Notes under the pieces: model-generated
Databases searched by the model: none
Seen by the model: only the letters and a program-made list of their open reading frames with translations
Told to the model about the DNA's origin: nothing
Shown: positions 44,171 to 51,775 of the stretch, in pieces
Position numbering within the stretch: position 1 is the stretch's first letter
Layout: every line of letters starts with the position of its first letter
Origin: Halomonas huangheensis
GTDB lineage: Bacteria; Pseudomonadota; Gammaproteobacteria; Pseudomonadales; Halomonadaceae
Direction of reading: 5' to 3'
Length of the DNA stretch: 64,000 bases
Assembly (NCBI RefSeq): GCF_001431725.1
Contig: NZ_CP013106.1
Coordinates: forward strand, 3,162,001-3,226,000
Position numbers and translations under genes: made by a program

Positions 44171-45134
44171 CCGGCTCTGTGACGGCATGAGCCTCGCGTT
44201 CCAGACGCTGGTGGGCCAGCGTCACGACACTGCCGACAATGATCAGACACGGCGATGGCAAGGGGCTCTGCGCCAGCCGCCTGGGCATATCCTCCAGTCT
44301 GCCGATCAGGCTCTGTTGATCGGGCAGGCTGGCGTTGGCCACCAGCATAATCGGCCAGTCATCAGCGAGTCCGGCACCACGTAGCCCCTGGCAGATGGCA
44401 TCGAGCTTGTTGAGCCCCATATAGAACACCAGGGTTTCATCCTCTCGTGCCAACGAGGCCCAATCCGGCTCCCCACCCTCACGACATTGCTGGGCAGTGA
44501 TCAAACGCAACGTCTGCGCGTGGGCACGGTCAGTCAGGGGAACACCCATAGCCGCACAGGCACTGGAAGCGGCAGTGATGCCGGGCACGATCTCGCACCG
44601 AATTCCCGCCTCATCAAGCGCCGCCAGTTCCTCACCCATTCGCCCGAAAACGCCGGGGTCGCCGCCCTTGAGGCGCACCACAGACTTACCCTGCAGTGCG
44701 AGGCTGACCAGGCGCTGACCGATCTGCTCCTGAGCCACGCTATGATGCCCCCGAGCCTTGCCGACATAGTGGCGCTCAACACCAGACGGAATCATCGCCA
44801 GCACGTCATCACCCACCAGCCGATCATAGACCACCGAATCCGCCTGACGCAGACAGTGCAGTGCCCGCAATGTCAGCAGGTCGCCGGCACCACTGCCGGC
44901 ACCGACCAGATAGACTCGGCCAGCTTTCAGTCCCGAAGCACTCGGGTGCTCTCCCTCGGTGTTCCTCGATAGCTGTTGCTCGATTCCCTGCGCGAGACGC
45001 GCCACACCCGCCGCCATCCTTGCCAGCCGCTGACGCAGTCCCGACTCAGCAGTGGCTTGCGCGATGGATGCCGACGACCGCTGATCATCCGACGGCAACG
45101 GCCCGGGCGGTATCCGCTGTAATGGCATTGGCAT
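44151..45134 (-). CDS. cobA: Uroporphyrinogen-III C-methyltransferase (SumT/CobA)
   Basis: Transfers two methyl groups from S-adenosylmethionine to uroporphyrinogen III, the first step to siroheme. The 327-residue protein has an N-terminal extension of about 70 residues and a typical methyltransferase core (VYLVGAGSGAGDLLTLRAL; VRLKGGDPGVFGR; VPGITAASSACAAMGVPLTDR). The ATG at 45134 has GAGGAAAAG upstream and overlaps the 3' end of nasA by 50 bases, so it is co-transcribed. It supplies siroheme for NirB. No siroheme-forming dehydrogenase/chelatase domain (CysG-type) is fused to it. Confidence 0.93.
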   Translation of the reverse strand: MPMPLQRIPPGPLPSDDQRSSASIAQATAESGLRQRLARMAAGVARLAQGIEQQLSRNTEGEHPSASGLKAGRVYLVGAGSGAGDLLTLRALHCLRQADSVVYDRLVGDDVLAMIPSGVERHYVGKARGHHSVAQEQIGQRLVSLALQGKSVVRLKGGDPGVFGRMGEELAALDEAGIRCEIVPGITAASSACAAMGVPLTDRAHAQTLRLITAQQCREGGEPDWASLAREDETLVFYMGLNKLDAICQGLRGAGLADDWPIMLVANASLPDQQSLIGRLEDMPRRLAQSPLPSPCLIIVGSVVTLAHQRLEREAHAVTEPVTLSNV

Positions 45135-47862
45135 GGCTCTTTTCCTCTTCAAGCACTGATTTGAGTTCCGGGATACAGCTACCGCATTGCGTTCCGCAGG
45201 CCAGGCGCGCGCCCAGTGCCTCGACACTGTCATCGCCCTGACGAATGGCCTCGACAATGGCGGTACGCCCAACTTGATGGCAGCTGCACACCACTGGCCC
45301 CTGGTTGGCTGAGCCATCATCACAGGCAGCGAGCACACGGCGTCGCTGGTCATCGGTGAGTGGCTGTGCGTGGGCGGCTTCCTCGAGTCGCTGACTGATC
45401 CAGCCGAGCCCCGGCAGTTCACCGATCGGGCCGACCATCAACCACCAACGCAGGTAGCCATTTTCAATGCCCGCTGCACGCAACCGCGCGGCTGAGATAT
45501 CCTCGGCTACCGGCCCCACGGCCACTGGCAGCATGCGCGTCAGCCACTCTCGCCAGTCACGCTGCTCGACAAAAGGGTCCCCAGCCAGTTGCCAACAGAC
45601 ACCGTGCTCGAGCGGAATACGCGTCCAGTAGATACTGGCCTCGTGCACCGCCGAGCCCAGTTGGATATCGAGTGCCTCATCCACTATCAGGCTGGCCTCC
45701 CAGGCCATGGCCAGCGGTTCGATGGCCACCGCGCCATGTTTGGATTCGGGTTGACCGGATAGCGGGTCGGTCACCCCCTGAAACAGACTGCCACTACGTG
45801 CCGCGCTGCTCAGGCGGTCCGTCCAGTGAATAGGGACGAATATCTCGCCACGACGCTGAGCCGGTGAGATGCGTACTCGGACTCGCATTTCGCCCGTGGC
45901 GGCCGTGATACGGGCCAATTGTCGATCCGTCAGGTGGTAATGGCGAGCATCCGCCTCGTGCACCTCGACGAAGGGTTCCGAACGGTGATTCATCAGTCGT
46001 GCGGCACGGCTAGTGCGCGTCATGGTGTGCCATTGGTCGCGAATTCGTCCTGAGTTGAGGCGCAAGGGATATTCACTGCTCAGCGTCTGATGCGGTTGCC
46101 GTGGTGTAATCGGCCACAATCGAGCACGGCCATCGGCGGTGGCAAAGCGACCATCCTCAAACAGGCGCGCGGTGCCTCGGGGAGAATCGACGCTAACCGG
46201 CCACTGGATTGGCTCAAGCGCGTCATAGCCATCTTGATCCAATTCCGCCAATGCCGAGATATCGAACAGCCGACGCTGATGTTGGGTGTCGTTCTCGAAA
46301 CCAGAGAGACGCGCGTGCTCAGTGAATATCTCGGCAGGATGCGCATAGGAAAAGGCCTCCGAGTATCCGAGGTGCGTCGCGACCTGACTGATGATCCACC
46401 AGTCATGACGTGCCTCCCCTGGCGGCGGCAACATGCCTCGCTGGCGAGAGATGCGTCGTTCGGAGTTGGTGACGGTGCCATCCTTCTCCGACCAACCGCT
46501 GGCCGGCAACACGATATCGGCCAGTTCCACCAGGTCGGTATCCAGCATGCATTCCGAGACGATCACCAACGGGCAGCGCTCGATAGCGGTACGCACGCGG
46601 TTGGCATCCGGCAGACTGACCAGCGGATTGGTCGCCATGATCCATAGCGCCTGAATCTCACCACGTTCGATGGCCTCGAACAGTTCGACGGCCTTGTAGC
46701 CCGGCGCCTCCGGTAGATCCGGCGTCAACGACGGCGTGCTCCAGAAACGCGTTACGCGCTCGAGGGCACCGGGGCTATCGTAATCCATGTGTGCGGCCAA
46801 CTGATTGGCCAACCCGCCCACTTCCCGTCCACCCATGGCGTTGGGCTGCCCGGTAATCGAGAACGGGCCGGCCCCCGGCAGGCCGATCTTGCCGCCGGCC
46901 AGGTGGCAGTTGATGATCGTGTGGCACTTGTCGGTGCCACTGGTCGATTGATTGACGCCCTGAGAATACAGCGTGACCACATGCAACTGGCTGGCGAACC
47001 AGTAATAGAAGGTTTCAAGACGCTCGGTATCGACATCGCAGTCGGCCGCCACCGCCTCGATACTCGACTCTCCCTCCCGAGCCGCGGCCAGCGCTTCCTC
47101 GAAGCCGTTGGTGTGTCGCTGCAGATAGAGGGAATCCAGTCGCCCCTTGTCTGCCATCCAGGCCAACAATCCATTGAACAGACGAGCATCCGAGCCAGGA
47201 CGAATGCCGAGATACAGATCGGCCAGCTCACAGCTATCGGTGACACGAGGGTCAATCACCACCACCCGCATTAGAGGATTGCGCGCCTTGGCAACACGCA
47301 GCCGCTGGAACAACACCGGATGGTTCCAGGCCAGATTGGAACCGACCAGCACCACCAATTCGGCCTCTTCCAGGTCCTCATAATTGCAAGGCACGGCATC
47401 GGCCCCGAATGAGCGCTTGTAGGCCGCCACCGCCGAGGCCATACACAGTCGGGAATTGGTATCCAGATGCGGCGTGCCAAGAAAGCCCTTGAACAGCTTG
47501 TTGGCAACGTAATAGTCCTCGGTCAGTAACTGCCCCGAGAGATAGCCGGCAATGGCGGCATTGCCCTTCTCATCGCGTATCGCCTGAATCCTCGACGCGG
47601 TTTCCGACAGTGCGACCTGCCAGTCCACGGCTCGACCATCCACCAGAGGTTGCAGCAACCGGCCCCGATCACCGAGAGTCTCGGCCAATGCCGAGCCCTT
47701 GACGCACAATCGGCCAAAGTTGGCGGGATGCTGATCGTCGCCCTCGACATCCACCATGCGCCCTTCCACCAGTTGCGCCTTGACGCCGCAGCCAACGCCA
47801 CAATACGGGCAAGTGGTCCGTGCCAGGAGGTCACTGTCGGGTTGCTGCCGGTGCTGTGTCAT
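45085..47862 (-). CDS. nasA: Assimilatory nitrate reductase catalytic subunit with C-terminal [2Fe-2S] BFD-like domain
   Basis: Reduces nitrate to nitrite in the cytoplasm with molybdenum-bis-MGD and iron-sulfur centres. The 925-residue protein has the N-terminal [4Fe-4S] motif (CPYCGVGCGVKAQ...GRLCVKG, residues 18-55), molybdopterin oxidoreductase and MGD-binding domains, and a C-terminal BFD-like domain (VVCSCHQVGRTAIVEA...CGTQCGSCIPEL, about residues 864-905) that can take electrons from a partner reductase. Its reductase is not adjacent; the FAD protein at 50360-51775 is the likely donor. A sigma-54 promoter and ANTAR leader precede it. Confidence 0.96.
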   Translation of the reverse strand: MTQHRQQPDSDLLARTTCPYCGVGCGVKAQLVEGRMVDVEGDDQHPANFGRLCVKGSALAETLGDRGRLLQPLVDGRAVDWQVALSETASRIQAIRDEKGNAAIAGYLSGQLLTEDYYVANKLFKGFLGTPHLDTNSRLCMASAVAAYKRSFGADAVPCNYEDLEEAELVVLVGSNLAWNHPVLFQRLRVAKARNPLMRVVVIDPRVTDSCELADLYLGIRPGSDARLFNGLLAWMADKGRLDSLYLQRHTNGFEEALAAAREGESSIEAVAADCDVDTERLETFYYWFASQLHVVTLYSQGVNQSTSGTDKCHTIINCHLAGGKIGLPGAGPFSITGQPNAMGGREVGGLANQLAAHMDYDSPGALERVTRFWSTPSLTPDLPEAPGYKAVELFEAIERGEIQALWIMATNPLVSLPDANRVRTAIERCPLVIVSECMLDTDLVELADIVLPASGWSEKDGTVTNSERRISRQRGMLPPPGEARHDWWIISQVATHLGYSEAFSYAHPAEIFTEHARLSGFENDTQHQRRLFDISALAELDQDGYDALEPIQWPVSVDSPRGTARLFEDGRFATADGRARLWPITPRQPHQTLSSEYPLRLNSGRIRDQWHTMTRTSRAARLMNHRSEPFVEVHEADARHYHLTDRQLARITAATGEMRVRVRISPAQRRGEIFVPIHWTDRLSSAARSGSLFQGVTDPLSGQPESKHGAVAIEPLAMAWEASLIVDEALDIQLGSAVHEASIYWTRIPLEHGVCWQLAGDPFVEQRDWREWLTRMLPVAVGPVAEDISAARLRAAGIENGYLRWWLMVGPIGELPGLGWISQRLEEAAHAQPLTDDQRRRVLAACDDGSANQGPVVCSCHQVGRTAIVEAIRQGDDSVEALGARLACGTQCGSCIPELKSVLEEEKSHANAITADTARAVAVG

Positions 47863-47895
47863 CGCTATCTCCCTCCATCGCTACCAGCGGAAACC

Positions 47896-47955
47896 AAACG
47901 CAAAACGCCCATTTCCATCCAGGCACCGATGGGTGTCCTGACGAAAATGGGCGTC
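47896..47955 (-). terminator. Leader terminator of the nasA operon
   Basis: On the minus strand CGCCCATTTTC (47953-47943) pairs with GGAAATGGGCG (47916-47906), with one G.T wobble, followed by TTTTGCGTTT. A smaller stem (CAGG..CACC with GGTG..CCTG) closes the loop. It lies in the untranslated leader, 34 bases or more before the nasA start, so transcription would stop before nasA unless antitermination occurs. Confidence 0.8.
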
Positions 47956-47986
47956 GTTGCCGGGGCAGGAAGCCGACGCTGGCTCC
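47950..47986 (-). promoter_or_regulatory. Two ANTAR-type hexaloop hairpins in the nasA leader
   Basis: On the minus strand the first hairpin pairs GGAGCC (47986-47981) with GGCTTCC (47974-47968) around AGCGTC. The second pairs GGC with GCC around AACGAC (47958-47953). Both loops have A at position 1 and G at position 4. The second stem is short but overlaps the 5' arm of the terminator, so the two structures exclude each other. This matches the ANTAR antitermination mechanism; NasT is the predicted ligand. Confidence 0.72.
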
Positions 47987-48007
47987 ACATGCCCTCAATG
48001 TTGAACG

Positions 48008-48071
48008 TTCACGAGCTCGATGCTTCACAAGCTTGATGCTTCACAAGCTTGATACTTCACAAGCTCTGTCA
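48008..48071. repeat. 16-bp tandem repeat, four copies, in the nasA leader
   Basis: Units of TTCACAAGCTTGATGC begin at 48008, 48024, 48040 and 48056. They fall within the first 70 bases of the predicted nasA transcript, just after the sigma-54 start. Each unit contains GCTTGTGAAGC on the RNA strand, a small stem with a three-base loop. The function is unknown. Confidence 0.9.
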
Positions 48072-48085
48072 CTGTTTAACCTGTA

Positions 48086-48101
48086 AGCAAGGCGTGTGCC
48101 A
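48086..48101 (-). promoter_or_regulatory. Sigma-54 promoter of the nasA-cobA operon
   Basis: On the minus strand TGGCAC-N5-TTGCT is a near-perfect -24/-12 element, with GG and GC ten bases apart. Start of transcription is predicted near 48075, giving a leader of about 210 bases that holds the 16-bp repeats, the ANTAR hairpins and the terminator. Control by NtrC is expected; no clear NtrC site was recognised, though an ACACC/GGTGT inverted repeat lies at 48113-48129. Confidence 0.85.
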
Positions 48102-48304
48102 GAAACGTGATAACACCGTGTCATGGTGTGCTGCAGCTTGATTCGTCTCGACTCCTTGCGCTGCACTGCACCACCAGCTGTCGTCGCAACCCTCTATCGC
48201 ACCACAACAGGGCGCTTTACTCCTCAAGCAGAACTCGCCCCCCCCACTCAACAACCCTGCTACCTCGCGAAGATCACGCCATCGTACTCGGGGCATGAGC
48301 CACC

Positions 48305-48320
48305 TGGAACGTATCTTGCA
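48305..48320 (+). promoter_or_regulatory. Sigma-54-type promoter of nasT-nasS
   Basis: TGGAAC-N5-TTGCA has GG (48306-48307) and GC (48318-48319) ten bases apart and differs from TGGCAC-N5-TTGCA at one base. Transcription would start near 48331, which supports the nasT start at 48374 rather than at 48332. The two divergent sigma-54 promoters are about 200 bases apart and could share activator sites. Confidence 0.7.
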
Positions 48321-48373
48321 GTGCAGCAGTCATGTGTCCGAACAATATGCCCGAACAGAGGCGATTCAATCCC

Positions 48374-48967
48374 ATGCCACAGCCCCTGAAAGTACTGCTG
48401 GTCGATGATGAGATCGTGCGTGCCGCCATGGTCGAGGAGGCACTGGCCGGTGAAGGCCATGAGGTGGTCTGCCGCCTGGCCAGTCCATCGAGTCTCAACG
48501 ACATGGTGGCCCGTCATCAGCCCGATGTGGTGATCATTGATATGGAATCTCCCGATCGCGACACGCTCGACAGCATGTCGCTTCTGCATCGCGAGAATCC
48601 TCGCCCGGTAGTGTTCTTCGCCGACCAGCACGATCCCGACGCTCTACAAGCCGCTCTCGATGTGGGGGTCAGCGCCTATGTGGTCGATGGTCTGGTACCC
48701 AGCCGGGTCAAGTCCGTCATGGACGTGGCTATCGCCCGCTTCAAGTCCTTCCAGTCCATGCGGCTCGAACTCGACCGCGCACGCAACCAGTTGGCCGAAC
48801 GCAAACGCATCGAGCGTGCCAAGGGACTACTGATGAAGCACCAGAGCTGCGATGAGGAACAGGCCTATCGCATGCTGCGCAAGCTGGCCATGGATCGCGG
48901 TCAGCGCATCGGCGAAGTCGCCACCAACGTCATCGATATCCTGGAACAGCTGGAGAAGGGAAAATGA
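48374..48967 (+). CDS. nasT: NasT, ANTAR-domain transcription antiterminator
   Basis: The 197-residue protein has a response-regulator-like N-terminal domain (LKVLLVDDEIVRAAMVEEAL; VVIIDMESPDRDTLDSM) and a C-terminal ANTAR RNA-binding domain at about residues 140-195 (LAERKRIERAKGLLMKHQSCDEEQAYRMLRKLAMDRGQRIGEVA). In related bacteria NasT binds leader hairpins and prevents termination unless held by NasS. The ATG at 48374 has AGGCG upstream; ATGs at 48332 and 48347 are weaker. Its stop overlaps nasS (ATGA). The order nasT-nasS is the reverse of the usual nasS-nasT. Confidence 0.94.
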   Translation: MPQPLKVLLVDDEIVRAAMVEEALAGEGHEVVCRLASPSSLNDMVARHQPDVVIIDMESPDRDTLDSMSLLHRENPRPVVFFADQHDPDALQAALDVGVSAYVVDGLVPSRVKSVMDVAIARFKSFQSMRLELDRARNQLAERKRIERAKGLLMKHQSCDEEQAYRMLRKLAMDRGQRIGEVATNVIDILEQLEKGK

Positions 48968-50067
48968 GCGACGCCAGCCAGACGAACTCCATTGCAACAT
49001 CTGCCACATCGACACCTTCCACACCGACATCTGCCACATCGACAGCTGCCAAACCGGAACTGTCTGCGTTGACGCTGGGCTTTATCCCGTTGCTGGATGC
49101 CGCACTATTGGTGATCGCTCGTGAGGGAGGCTTCTTCGAGAGTGAAGGCATCGAGGTCACTCTGTCCCGCGAGAATGCCTGGTCGACACTGCGCGACAAG
49201 GTCGCGGCGGGCATGCTTGATGGCGCTCATATGCTGGCTCCCATGCCGCTGGCAATGAGCCTGGGATTGTCCCGTGCACCCTGCGAGACCCTGGCGCCGA
49301 TTGTGCTCAGTCGGCACGGCAACACCGTCGTACTCTCTGAGCGCTACGCCGAGGGCATGCTGTCACCGAGCCAGACTTCCCCCGCCGATAATGCCCGCAA
49401 ACTGCGCCAGTTGCTCGATCAACGTCGACTGAGCGGTGCCATCAGTCCTCCGCGTCTGGCCATGGTCTACCCGTGGAGTTGCCAGCATCTGTTACTGCGC
49501 CGCTGGCTGAGTCTCGGTGACATCGATCCACAGGACAGTGTCGAGCTGGTCGCCCTGCCACCTCCGCGCATGGTCGATGCCCTACGTGAAGGTCAGATCG
49601 ATGGCTTCTGTGTCGGCGAGCCCTGGGGCAGTCTTGCCCAGCATCGTGATGTTGGTCGTATTGTGGCTCGCGGTGCAGACCTGATGCCCGGTCACCCAGA
49701 GAAGGTGTTGGGCGTTACAGCCTCCTGGGCGCGGCGCTATCCCAGTACGCTCGCGGCACTGGTCCGTGCACTGCAAGCCGCCGCCGACTGGCTGCATAGT
49801 GCTGCGGATGCCATGCCACGAACACGGGGCTGGTTGGCACTGCCTCCTTACCTGGACCGCAGCATGAGCCATCTCGACCAACAACCGCTCAACAACCCTA
49901 CCGCCGACCTGCGGATCGGCGACGAATTACGCCCCAGGCTAACCGACTTCATCGTCCTCGCCCAACAGCTGCAACCGCTACTGGAAATGCGCGACCGCCA
50001 GATAGACTCCCCCACCGTGGAAGCCTGCTACAGCGCAGTGCATTTCGATGCGGCAACGCACCAGTGA
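48964..50067 (+). CDS. nasS: NasS, cytoplasmic nitrate/nitrite sensor (NrtA/CmpA-like)
   Basis: The 367-residue protein resembles the nitrate-binding proteins NrtA/NasF (ALTLGFIPLLDAALLVIAREGGFFESEGIEVTLSRE; DGAHMLAPMPLAMSLGL; GFCVGEPWGSLAQ) but has no signal peptide, as expected for the NasS sensor that sequesters NasT without nitrate. The first 30 residues are a low-complexity Thr/Ser/Ala stretch encoded by a 30-bp duplication. It overlaps nasT by four bases. It would free NasT when nitrate or nitrite is bound. Confidence 0.92.
   Translation: MSDASQTNSIATSATSTPSTPTSATSTAAKPELSALTLGFIPLLDAALLVIAREGGFFESEGIEVTLSRENAWSTLRDKVAAGMLDGAHMLAPMPLAMSLGLSRAPCETLAPIVLSRHGNTVVLSERYAEGMLSPSQTSPADNARKLRQLLDQRRLSGAISPPRLAMVYPWSCQHLLLRRWLSLGDIDPQDSVELVALPPPRMVDALREGQIDGFCVGEPWGSLAQHRDVGRIVARGADLMPGHPEKVLGVTASWARRYPSTLAALVRALQAAADWLHSAADAMPRTRGWLALPPYLDRSMSHLDQQPLNNPTADLRIGDELRPRLTDFIVLAQQLQPLLEMRDRQIDSPTVEACYSAVHFDAATHQ
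48997..49056. repeat. 30-bp direct duplication at the 5' end of nasS
   Basis: Two adjacent 30-base units begin ACATCTGCCACATCGACA and encode the TSATSTPSTP/TSATSTAAKP tail of NasS. The second copy has diverged at its end. Confidence 0.85.
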
Positions 50068-50196
50068 AGTGCTGGATATATCGTTTCAGGTAATGACCAG
50101 CGAACATTACCATTATAAAATATTGATATTAAACATATCTGTGACACATGGCCCATAACTTGATTGCTATTGGGTAATAACGGCCACTACGGTCGA

Positions 50197-50214
50197 GCGA
50201 TCAACGGCGATCGC
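50197..50214 (+). promoter_or_regulatory. First ANTAR-type hairpin of the nirB leader
   Basis: GCGATC pairs perfectly with GATCGC around the six-base loop AACGGC (50203-50208), with A at position 1 and G at position 4. It is 70 bases upstream of the second hairpin. A connecting stem GCCTCG (50219-50224) with CGAGGC (50272-50277) would bring the two hairpins together. Confidence 0.75.
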
Positions 50215-50279
50215 CACTGCCTCGTACCGACATCCACTTATCTGGTGGCAATCGGCTAGCGAAAATTGCTGCGAGGCCC

Positions 50280-50339
50280 AGACAAAGACGTCTCTGCACT
50301 CCCGCGTACAAGTTCGGGAACGTGCAGGACGTCTTTTTT
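50280..50339 (+). terminator. Second ANTAR hairpin and overlapping terminator of the nirB leader
   Basis: AGAC (50280-50283) pairs with GTCT (50290-50293) around AAAGAC, again with A at loop position 1 and G at position 4. Bases 50284-50299 are also the 5' arm of a strong terminator: AAAGACGTC and CTGCAC pair with GTGCAG and GACGTCTTT (50322-50336), with inner CCCG/CGGG pairing, followed by a T run to 50339. The hairpin and the terminator exclude each other. This is a textbook ANTAR switch position. Confidence 0.82.
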
Positions 50340-50359
50340 CGTTTGTGGAGACCGATCTT

Positions 50360-51775
50360 GTGAAAAACGCTCCTGTGAAGAACGCTCCAGTGAACAACAG
50401 TGCCATGACCCAGCCTCACGCCGCGGGTACCGCGCCCGCTATCCGCCATCTGGTGATAGTCGGCAATGGTATGGCGGCACACCGACTGATCGAGACACTA
50501 GGCTGCATGCCGGGCGCGCCCGAACACATCACCGTGATCGGTGACGAGCCCCATGGCGCCTACAACCGCATCATGCTTTCTCCCTGGCTGGCGGGTGAGA
50601 TCGACACCGAGGGGCTAGCCCTGGCGCCTCCCACAGCGGATCACTCACCACAAGGCCAGCAACCACGCATCACCACTCGTCTTGCCTTGCGGGTTACCGG
50701 AATCAACCGTCGGCAGCGGAGACTGGAATGCGCTGACGGTGAACTCATCGACTACGACCACCTGGTGCTGGCCACCGGCTCACGCTCGGCGATGCCCGAT
50801 ATAGCGGGCATCAACCACCAGGGCGTAGGCGGATTCCGGGACCTTGCTGACGCCAGGGCCCTGGCAGACAGCGCCGAACAAGGTGGTCAGGCGGTGGTGG
50901 TCGGTGGCGGGTTGCTGGGGCTGGAAGCCGCCGAAGGGCTGCGCAAGCGAGGCATGCAGGTCACTGTATTGCAACGTAGTCATCGGCTGATGAACCGCCA
51001 GCTGGATGATACGGCGGCTGCCATGCTGGCTCAGCAGCTGAGCGAACGTGGTATCCAAATCCGCACTGGCGTTCAGGTCGCCGAAATCCTCGGTGATGCC
51101 GAAGGCTGCGTGAGTGCAGTTCGACTACAGGGTGAAGACACTCACCTGCCCGCACAGCGGGTGGTGATGACCACCGGCATCACCGCTAATGTCGAGCCGG
51201 GCCGCAGCGCCGGATTGGTCTGTGACCGAGCACTGGTGGTCGACGATCAACTATTGACCTCGGATTGCCATATCTCGGCGCTCGGCGAGTGTTGCCAGTT
51301 CGAGCAGCACACCTATGGCCTGGTCGAGCCTATCTGGCGGCAGGTCGAGGTACTGGCTCGACGATTATGCGGCTCAACAGGCGTTCCCTACCACGAAGCG
51401 AGTTGCGCCACGCGGCTCAAGGTATCCGGCATCTCACTATTTGCCTTCGGGCCCACCGACGCCGAAGGCGATCACGAAGTGCTGACCTATCACGACAACG
51501 AACGGGGCGAGTATCGGCGCCTACTGCTCACTGACGGACGCCTGGTGGGTGCTGTGTTGTATGGCGATACCCGCATGGGCCCATGGCTCTTCGAACTCTC
51601 ACAACAAGGTGTTGGGCTGGATGCGGTACGCCATTCCCTGCTGTTGGGCCAGGCCGATACCGAGGCACTGATGGCAGAGCAGTCCAGTTGTGTCGATCAC
51701 GATCCCGACAACCGACTCGATAACCAACTCAAGCATCAGCCCAGCAAAAACAAGACGCATCAGGAGGCCGCATGA
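50360..51775 (+). CDS. FAD/NAD(P)-dependent reductase of nitrate/nitrite assimilation (NasC/NirB-N-terminal-like)
   Basis: The 471-residue protein has an FAD-binding motif (HLVIVGNGMAAHRLIE) and a NAD(P) motif (AVVVGGGLLGLEAAEGLRKRG), and closely resembles the N-terminal reductase half of NirB. A likely role is to pass electrons from NAD(P)H to NasA, as NasC does in Klebsiella. The GTG at 50360 is chosen because GGAG lies nine bases upstream; its first residues contain a repeated KNAPVKNAPVNN stretch. An ATG at 50405 lacks a ribosome-binding site. The stop overlaps nirB (ATGA). Confidence 0.85.
   Translation: MKNAPVKNAPVNNSAMTQPHAAGTAPAIRHLVIVGNGMAAHRLIETLGCMPGAPEHITVIGDEPHGAYNRIMLSPWLAGEIDTEGLALAPPTADHSPQGQQPRITTRLALRVTGINRRQRRLECADGELIDYDHLVLATGSRSAMPDIAGINHQGVGGFRDLADARALADSAEQGGQAVVVGGGLLGLEAAEGLRKRGMQVTVLQRSHRLMNRQLDDTAAAMLAQQLSERGIQIRTGVQVAEILGDAEGCVSAVRLQGEDTHLPAQRVVMTTGITANVEPGRSAGLVCDRALVVDDQLLTSDCHISALGECCQFEQHTYGLVEPIWRQVEVLARRLCGSTGVPYHEASCATRLKVSGISLFAFGPTDAEGDHEVLTYHDNERGEYRRLLLTDGRLVGAVLYGDTRMGPWLFELSQQGVGLDAVRHSLLLGQADTEALMAEQSSCVDHDPDNRLDNQLKHQPSKNKTHQEAA

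Noticed and set aside
50140..50160. Sigma-54 promoter for the nirB leader (TGGCCC...TTGC)
   Set aside because: GG and GC are 14 bases apart, not ten, so sigma-54 could not use it; the promoter of this leader remains unidentified.
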